NCBI GenBank assembly: GCA_900547395.1
Contig: URGP01000012.1
Coordinates: forward strand, 1-64,000
Reading direction: 5' to 3'
From: an uncultured Opitutales bacterium
GTDB lineage: Bacteria; Verrucomicrobiota; Verrucomicrobiia; Opitutales; Intestinicryptomonadaceae
DNA: 64,000 nucleotides
The position numbers and the translations under genes were made by a program. The stretch's first letter is position 1, and each line of letters starts with the position of its first letter. A model generated the notes under the pieces. It searched no databases. It saw only the letters and a list, made by a program, of their open reading frames with translations, and was not told the DNA's origin. This document shows, in pieces, positions 58,059 through 64,000 of the stretch.

Positions 58059-59462
58059 ATGAAAGATTTTAAAATCGCAGATGAAATGAAGTATTCAGGC
58101 ATTTCAAGGCGCAAATTCTTAAAAATGATGTCGGCGGCGGGGCTTGGAACAATGGCTTTCGGCGCAAGCGGATGTTCGTCAAGCAGCGCAAGCGGCAAAA
58201 TCGTGATTATAGGCGGCGGGGCTGCGGGCATCAGCATGGCGGCGCGCTTAAAGAGGCTCCTTTCAAATCCGAACATCACAATCATTGATCCGAGCGATTT
58301 ACACTACTATCAGCCGGGATTTACCCTCATTGCTTCGGGTGTGTATTCTCCCGACGAAGTTTACAAAAAGCAGTCGGACTGTATGCCAAGCGGCGTCAAG
58401 TGGGTTAAAGACAGCGTCGTCGGTGTAGATCCGGACAAAAACAAGGTCATGACCTTGAAAAACGGCGTTATAGACTACGACTTTCTTGTATTGGCTCCCG
58501 GTTTGCAGATAAATTGGGACGGAGTTGAAGGCATAACCCGCGAAACTTTGGGGCAGGGCGACGCCTATTGCATATACGACCATCAGGGTGCAATCCGCAC
58601 ATGGCAGGGAATGCAGAAATTCGTCGAAAAAGGCGGAAGAGGCATTTATACCGATACCTACACAAAGCACAAATGCGGCGGAGCTCCCAAGAAAGTATGT
58701 CTGCTTTCCGAACACCTCGCTCGCAAAAAGGGAACGCGCAAAAATTTGAAGCTCGATTTCTTCACCGCAAGCAAAGTTCTTTACGATGTTCCTTACTTTA
58801 CGCCGAGGCTTTTGGAAATATACAAGGAGCGCGGTGTTTCGATTTCAACGAGAGTCCGCGTGAAGGGCGTTGATACCTCCGCAAAGAAAGTCCACATGGA
58901 AAAAATCGTCGTCTCTTCCGAAAAGCAGAAAGACGCAAACGGTGTTGAAAAAGTCGTCGAAAAAAGAACCTACGAACCGTTTGTGGAAGATTACGACTTC
59001 TTGCATTTTCTGCCACCGATGACAGCTCCCGATTTCGTTAAGCAGTCTGGGTTAAGCTGGACGGAAGGCAAACTCGCTCCCGAAGGCTGGGCGGCGACAA
59101 ACAAGGAAACGCTTGTCCACAATAAGTATAAAAATATTATGGTTGTGGGCGACGTTGCTGGAATTCCGACATCAAAAACGTCGGCTGCCATTCGCAAACA
59201 GGCTCCCGTTGCGGCAAAAAATTTGGTTGCTATAATGGAAGGCAAAGAGCCTGTCGAAAAATACAACGGATACGCCGCATGCCCGATTGTGACCGAATAC
59301 GGCAAGCTCATAATGTGCGAATTCGACTACGACAAAAAAGAGCAAATATCCTTCCCGTTAAATCTCTGGGATATGTCGAAAGAGCAGGCGGTTGGCTGGT
59401 ACTTGAAAGTGTATATGCTAAAACCGCTCTACTTCTACGGAATGCTAAACGGCTTGGTGTAA
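58059..59462 (+). CDS. Sulfide:quinone-reductase-like flavoprotein with Tat signal
   Basis: A 467-residue FAD-dependent pyridine nucleotide-disulfide-type oxidoreductase. An N-terminal twin-arginine motif SRRKFLK (residues 16-22) and a hydrophobic region ending in ASGC (Cys 39) indicate Tat export and possible lipidation. The FAD-binding Rossmann motif VIIGGGAAGISMAARL starts near residue 48. Cysteines near residues 107, 205 (KCGGAPKK) and 407/420 fit the three-cysteine layout of SQR-type enzymes. A sulfide or quinone role is likely by family, but the substrate is not proven. It is preceded by TATAAT- and GAGGAAG-like signals, is monocistronic and ends at a strong terminator. Confidence 0.82.
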   Translation: MKDFKIADEMKYSGISRRKFLKMMSAAGLGTMAFGASGCSSSSASGKIVIIGGGAAGISMAARLKRLLSNPNITIIDPSDLHYYQPGFTLIASGVYSPDEVYKKQSDCMPSGVKWVKDSVVGVDPDKNKVMTLKNGVIDYDFLVLAPGLQINWDGVEGITRETLGQGDAYCIYDHQGAIRTWQGMQKFVEKGGRGIYTDTYTKHKCGGAPKKVCLLSEHLARKKGTRKNLKLDFFTASKVLYDVPYFTPRLLEIYKERGVSISTRVRVKGVDTSAKKVHMEKIVVSSEKQKDANGVEKVVEKRTYEPFVEDYDFLHFLPPMTAPDFVKQSGLSWTEGKLAPEGWAATNKETLVHNKYKNIMVVGDVAGIPTSKTSAAIRKQAPVAAKNLVAIMEGKEPVEKYNGYAACPIVTEYGKLIMCEFDYDKKEQISFPLNLWDMSKEQAVGWYLKVYMLKPLYFYGMLNGLV

Positions 59463-59470
59463 AATTCAAA

Positions 59471-59500
59471 AAGCCCCGACAAAACTTCGGGGCTTTTTTA
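59471..59500 (+). terminator. Terminator after the flavoprotein gene
   Basis: Perfect stem AAGCCCCGA (59471-59479) / TCGGGGCTT (59487-59495) with a 7-base loop and a T run. It isolates the preceding gene from the restriction-modification genes. Confidence 0.9.
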
Positions 59501-59549
59501 CGGCAAAATTGTATTGAAAACGTTCGTTTTTTTTTACATAAATAAATTT

Positions 59550-61778
59550 ATGGAAAAAGAAGATAAAACGGGAAACCTCAATCGGAATTTCGAGTGTAAA
59601 AAAAACGAACGTTTATTTACATTTGGCGGGAAAAATGTAAAATTAGATTTATCTGATAATGAAAAGCGCGATATTATCAGCTTAATTGAACAGGGGAAAC
59701 CTCTTCCTGATAAATATAGATTTCTTCTTTTTGGGGATAAACGCGAGGTTGAGCTTGTTTGGAATGGCAAAAAACGCGAGGTTTGCGATATAGTATTGCC
59801 TTTTCAAACGATAGAACAAGTTGATGAACCGCGTTCAGAACGTTATGCAGATAAAGAATCGCAAATGGAATTGTTTGATGCACGCGGGCGTCAGAAATCT
59901 GGTTGGACAAATAAACTTATTTGGGGCGATAATAAATTGATTTTGTCTTCGCTTTCAAACGGAGCTATGCGTGAAGAAATAGAAAAGAATGGTGGAATAA
60001 AACTTATTTATATCGATCCACCATTTGATGTAGGTGCCGACTTCACAACCGACATTACTTTTGGTGATGAAGAAAAATCTTTTACCAAAGAGCCGACAAT
60101 TATTGAAGAAATAGCCTATCGCGACACATGGGGTAAAGGTGCTGACAGTTTTATTTCCATGATATACGAACGCCTTGTCCTTATGCGAGATTTACTCGCC
60201 GATGACGGGAGTATTTATGTCCACTGCGACTGGAGATTAAGTGGTTCTTTAAGAATATTATTAGATGAAATTTTTGGAAAAGATAGTTTAATTAATGAAA
60301 TTATTTGGAATAAAGGATTTAGAGGAACTGAGTCTAAAAAAATATTTCAACATTCCCACGATACAATTTTAATGTATTCTAAAAAATCTAGCTATATTTG
60401 GAATCAACAAGGACAACCGTACAAAGATTTAAATATGTCGAGATATAATAAAATAGATGAAAATGGAAATAGATATGCATTAATAAAAAGACAAAGAACT
60501 AATGGTGAAATATATTATGGCAAAACTTATCCTAATGAAGTAGGTAAAAAGATAAATGATGTTATTTCTCATGTTCCAACAATGGCATCAACAAATTCAG
60601 AACGTATAGGATATGAAACTCAAAAACCAGAAGCTTTATTGGAAATATTTGTTAAGACTTCATCAAACGAAGGCGATATTGTTGCAGATTTTTTTGCGGG
60701 TTCAGGGACAACATTGGCAGTTGCAGAAAAACTCAACCGCAAATGGATTGGCTCAGACTTGGGTAAATTTGCAATTCATACAACTCGTAAGCGTATGATA
60801 GGTATTCAGCGTCAGCTGAAGTCGGAAAACAAGCCTTATCGTGCGTTTGAAATTCTTAATCTCGGCAAATATGAACGAGCACATTACATTGGTATCAATC
60901 AGGACTTGCGCTCAGAAGCTCGGAAAAAGCAAATCGAAAAAAAAGAAAAAGATTTTGTAGATTTAATCTTAAAGGCTTACAAAGCTCAAAAGGTCGAAGG
61001 CTTCAATAATTTCTTGGGTAAGAAAGCAGATAGGCTTGTTGCAATTGGTCCGATAAACTTGCCCGTAACAAGGCTCTATGTAGAGGAACTCCTTTTAGAA
61101 TGTCGCACAAAACATATAGGCAGGGTTGATATTCTGGCTTTTGAATTTGAAATGGGATTATTTCCGACTATTCAGGAAGAAGCAAAAAACAAGGGTATTG
61201 ACATAAAAATGAAATATATTCCGCGCGAAGTTTTTGACAAGCGTGCAATAGAAAAAGACCAAGTAAAATTCTATGATGTTTCTTTTATTGAGCTGAAACC
61301 TCACTTTAAAAAAGGCGCATTTCAAATTGAACTCGAAGACTTTTCGGTATTTTACACCCAAGATGATTTAGAAGCATCAAAAGAATCCTTGGGAAAAGGT
61401 AAGACAAAAGTCATCGTTGATAGCGGAAAAATTTATTCCATATTAAAAGACAAAAACGGAGTTGTTCAACCGCCTGTTTTGCTTACCAAAAAATGGACGG
61501 ATTGGATTGATTACTGGAGCATCGACTTTGACTACCAAAGTAAAAAGGAAGTCATTAAAGTTTTAGATCCGGCAACCGGAGAAGAATCAACGCAATGGAC
61601 GGGCGATTATATTTTTGAAAATGAATGGCAGAGTTTTAGAACTAAGAAAGACAGAACTCTCGAACTTAAAACTCCGTGGCATGAATGCAAAGTTGGGAGA
61701 AGAAAAGTTGCCGTAAAGGTCATCGATATATTCGGCAACGACACAATGAAAGTAATTGATATAAATGTAGAGGATTAG
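59550..61778 (+). CDS. mod: Type III restriction-modification DNA methyltransferase (Mod)
   Basis: A 742-residue beta-class-type adenine methyltransferase. IYIDPPFDVGADF near residue 154 holds the catalytic DPPF and ADFFAGSGTTLAVAEKLN near 379 is the AdoMet motif, with a target-recognition region between them. The ATG at 59550 was chosen over an in-frame TTG upstream. The middle part, about 60240-60660, is markedly more AT-rich than the flanks and probably encodes the recognition domain. The following res gene starts 4 bp later. The low G+C compared with the genes before it suggests horizontal acquisition. Confidence 0.92.
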   Translation: MEKEDKTGNLNRNFECKKNERLFTFGGKNVKLDLSDNEKRDIISLIEQGKPLPDKYRFLLFGDKREVELVWNGKKREVCDIVLPFQTIEQVDEPRSERYADKESQMELFDARGRQKSGWTNKLIWGDNKLILSSLSNGAMREEIEKNGGIKLIYIDPPFDVGADFTTDITFGDEEKSFTKEPTIIEEIAYRDTWGKGADSFISMIYERLVLMRDLLADDGSIYVHCDWRLSGSLRILLDEIFGKDSLINEIIWNKGFRGTESKKIFQHSHDTILMYSKKSSYIWNQQGQPYKDLNMSRYNKIDENGNRYALIKRQRTNGEIYYGKTYPNEVGKKINDVISHVPTMASTNSERIGYETQKPEALLEIFVKTSSNEGDIVADFFAGSGTTLAVAEKLNRKWIGSDLGKFAIHTTRKRMIGIQRQLKSENKPYRAFEILNLGKYERAHYIGINQDLRSEARKKQIEKKEKDFVDLILKAYKAQKVEGFNNFLGKKADRLVAIGPINLPVTRLYVEELLLECRTKHIGRVDILAFEFEMGLFPTIQEEAKNKGIDIKMKYIPREVFDKRAIEKDQVKFYDVSFIELKPHFKKGAFQIELEDFSVFYTQDDLEASKESLGKGKTKVIVDSGKIYSILKDKNGVVQPPVLLTKKWTDWIDYWSIDFDYQSKKEVIKVLDPATGEESTQWTGDYIFENEWQSFRTKKDRTLELKTPWHECKVGRRKVAVKVIDIFGNDTMKVIDINVED

Positions 61779-61782
61779 AGCT

Positions 61783-64000
61783 ATGCCACTTAATATAACG
61801 TTTTCAACCAATCCTTACGATATTCTTTCTGCCGATGACAGATGGTATCCAGATTCAGACCAAGAAAAACTTTTTAAAGCTGAAAAATTCCGCTTTCTTC
61901 CGCCATTAGTTTATAAAATTAGACAAGAAGTTGCCCAGTGGCGAGAAAATGGCTACAAAGGTGCAAGTAAAACATCGCAAGCCCTTTTGCATTATTGGTT
62001 CGGCAGGCACGACAAACGCAGAAAAGATAGAGGCGAAGAATATCCAACTGAATTTTGCTATTACTTTGCCCAACGCGAGGCAGTTGAAAGTGTAATTTAT
62101 CTGTACGAAGTTAAAAAAGTTCAGGACAAATACGACCTAATGAAGTTTGACTCAACAGGTCTTGTTTCGGGTGCAATGTTTGCAGAGCAGTGGCTGCGCT
62201 TTGTTTTAAAACTTGCAACAGGGGCAGGAAAAACAAAGGTAATTAGTTTGATTATTGCGTGGAGCTACTTCCATAAAACATACGAAGAAGATTCAACTCT
62301 TTCTAGAAATGTACTTTTAATTGCACCAAACATTATTGTTCTCGATAGATTGCGCAATGATTTTGATGGGCTGAGGATTTTTCGCGAAGACCCAATTATT
62401 CCAGAAAATGGAGAATACGACAGGCAATGGCGTTCTGACTTCAATATGGTTTTACATATTCAAGATGAAGTTGCGGTTTCGAGAAATACTGGAAATTTAT
62501 TTCTTACAAACATACATCGCGTTTATGAAGGTAATGATGCAATACCAAGTTTTGAAGATATAGACACAGCCGATTATTTCTTAGGCAAACGCGGAGTTTC
62601 TAATACTACAGATTCCGTTTTAGACCTTAATGAGATTCTCAAAGATATAGATGAACTTATCGTTATAAATGACGAAGCACATCATGTTCACGATGAGAAT
62701 ATGGCTTGGTTTAAGTCGATAGAAAACATCCACAACAGACTTTGCCAAAAAGATAAAAAACTGTCTTTACAAATTGATCTTACTGCAACGCCACGCCATG
62801 ATAACGGCAGTATATTTGTCCAAACTATTTGCGATTATCCCCTCGCTGAAGCAATCTGGCAAGATGTTGTAAAACACCCTGTAATGCCCGATGATGCAAG
62901 CAGAGCTAAGCTTCAAGAAAAACAAACAATAAAATATGCCGAGCGTTATTCTGATTACATTCAACTCGGTATCGAAGAATGGCGTAAGTCGTACAAAATA
63001 AATGAACAGGTTGGAAAGAAATCTATCATTTTCATAATGACTGATGACACAAAAGCTTGTGATGATGTCGCAAGATACTTAGAAGACAATTATCCTGATT
63101 TAAGAGGAAAAGTTCTTACGATTCATACAAACAAAAACGGTGAAATCTCAGAAAACGATTCTAAGAAAAATAAAGAAGAATTAGATTTACTTAGAAAACA
63201 AGCTAACGAAATCGATTCTTGGGAAAATCCGTATGTCGCAGTTGTTTCTGTAATGATGCTTAAAGAAGGTTGGGACGTGAAAAATGTTACAACAATTGTT
63301 GGATTACGTTCCTTCGGTTCTAAAAATAAAATTCTACCTGAACAAGCATTGGGGCGTGGATTGCGAAAAATGCATAGAGATCGTAGAATGCGTGAATCTG
63401 TTAGTGTTGTAGGAACTGACGCTTTTTTAGACTTCGTAAAATCTATAAACAATGACGGTGGCTCTTTGGAAGTCGGTTCAATGGGCGGTGGTGGAAAAGG
63501 TGGAAATACATCTATCGTCATTGAAATCGATAAAGAAAATAAGAAAAAAGATATCAAAAAATTAGATATCGATATCCCTGTGATGACGCCAAAGATTTAT
63601 CGAGAATATAAAAATTTAGAAGAACTTAACCCTGTGAATTTTGGAACTTCCAAAATTTCTTATCGAGAATATACAGAAGAAGAAATTAGAGAAATTGTTT
63701 TTGAAGATATTGTTCAAAACGATATTGACCACAAAACTATTTTATCGAGCCTTGTAATTTCAGACTTTAGAGATGCGATTGCTTTCTTCGCTCGTGCTAT
63801 AATGAAGGATTTACGCTTATTTGGCGGATACGATATTCTTTATGGAAAAGTAAAAGTATTTGTAAGAGATTTTCTTTTCGATAGAGAAATAGACGTCAAT
63901 TCCCCAAATACATTAAGAAATCTTTCAGAATTGGAAGTTAGAAAAACGATAATTTCAGCCTTTAAAGAACAGATAAATAATCTTACAATTCGTGATAAAG
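61783..64000 (+). CDS. res: Type III restriction enzyme subunit Res (partial, runs off the window)
   Basis: The first 739 residues are visible; the gene continues past the window end. It is a superfamily 2 DEAD/DEAH helicase-type subunit. Walker A is LATGAGKTKV near residue 145, the DEAH box INDEAHHVHDE near 297, motif III-type LTATPR near 333 and motif VI QALGRGLRKM near 522. It would use ATP to translocate or loop DNA before cutting near the Mod recognition sites. The C-terminal endonuclease domain is not yet in view. It starts 4 bp after mod, so the two form an operon. Codon use is AT-rich as in mod. Confidence 0.92.
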   Translation, partial: MPLNITFSTNPYDILSADDRWYPDSDQEKLFKAEKFRFLPPLVYKIRQEVAQWRENGYKGASKTSQALLHYWFGRHDKRRKDRGEEYPTEFCYYFAQREAVESVIYLYEVKKVQDKYDLMKFDSTGLVSGAMFAEQWLRFVLKLATGAGKTKVISLIIAWSYFHKTYEEDSTLSRNVLLIAPNIIVLDRLRNDFDGLRIFREDPIIPENGEYDRQWRSDFNMVLHIQDEVAVSRNTGNLFLTNIHRVYEGNDAIPSFEDIDTADYFLGKRGVSNTTDSVLDLNEILKDIDELIVINDEAHHVHDENMAWFKSIENIHNRLCQKDKKLSLQIDLTATPRHDNGSIFVQTICDYPLAEAIWQDVVKHPVMPDDASRAKLQEKQTIKYAERYSDYIQLGIEEWRKSYKINEQVGKKSIIFIMTDDTKACDDVARYLEDNYPDLRGKVLTIHTNKNGEISENDSKKNKEELDLLRKQANEIDSWENPYVAVVSVMMLKEGWDVKNVTTIVGLRSFGSKNKILPEQALGRGLRKMHRDRRMRESVSVVGTDAFLDFVKSINNDGGSLEVGSMGGGGKGGNTSIVIEIDKENKKKDIKKLDIDIPVMTPKIYREYKNLEELNPVNFGTSKISYREYTEEEIREIVFEDIVQNDIDHKTILSSLVISDFRDAIAFFARAIMKDLRLFGGYDILYGKVKVFVRDFLFDREIDVNSPNTLRNLSELEVRKTIISAFKEQINNLTIRDK

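Overview
The window reads as a chromosomal segment of a Gram-negative bacterium of the Verrucomicrobiota, probably Opitutia-like. The main clues are a planctomycete/verrucomicrobial-type trio of secreted proteins (PSCyt2/PSD1, DUF1501, PPC-type), a complete BatA-BatE aerotolerance-type operon with MoxR and DUF58 partners, an AroA-Cmk fusion, LpxL-type lipid A acylation and a MacA/MacB/NodT-type tripartite efflux set. Base composition is about half G+C in the body of the window and clearly lower in the last 4.5 kb, where a type III restriction-modification system begins. The taxonomic call is an inference; no rRNA gene is present.

Layout. 0.1-8.0 kb, minus strand: a GH92 alpha-mannosidase behind the PSD1 / DUF1501 / PPC trio. 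8.1-10.0 kb, minus: a secreted unknown, queF and purE. 10.1-18.5 kb, plus: a tightly packed run trkA-trkH-pdxJ-acpS-nnr-dprA-sulfatase. 18.5-19.8 kb, minus: a DRE-TIM aldolase-like gene preceded by what looks like a complete amino-acid attenuator (promoter, Phe/Tyr-rich leader peptide, antiterminator, terminator). 19.8-27.7 kb: esterase, TauE/SafE permease, manA, tRNA-Gln with a decayed tandem copy, an EamA-type permease with a leaderless-looking promoter, a DUF3034 protein, a frameshifted HSL-type esterase, an Rrf2 regulator with a YjbR-like partner, a 5'-truncated bioB remnant and a 49-residue membrane protein. 27.9-30.2 kb, minus: cysK and metY. 30.6-38.2 kb, plus: sanA/ydcF-like gene, aroK, lysC, thrC, cimA and an OlsF-like double acyltransferase. 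38.3-46.7 kb, minus: the Bat operon. 46.8-49.6 kb, minus: aroA-cmk and tyrA. 49.7-59.5 kb: LpxL-GT9 fusion, an aldose-1-epimerase family gene, PfkB kinase, the efflux operon and a Tat-exported sulfide:quinone-reductase-like flavoprotein. 59.5 kb to the end, plus: type III mod and a res gene cut by the window edge.

How the genes fit together. Amino-acid metabolism is well represented: aspartate-family enzymes (lysC, thrC, cimA), sulfur assimilation (cysK, metY) and aromatic synthesis (aroK, aroA, tyrA). The Phe/Tyr leader peptide is therefore notable, because it precedes an aldolase-like gene that is not a recognised aromatic pathway enzyme. Cell-envelope functions form the second theme (Bat, LpxL-GT9, OlsF-like, LtaS-like, MacAB-NodT). 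The most unusual items are the attenuator, the trio of unknown function beside a mannosidase, the decayed tRNA copy with its hairpin cluster, the bioB relic, the homopolymer frameshift, and the composition mosaic inside the methyltransferase. No CRISPR array, transposase or rRNA was seen.
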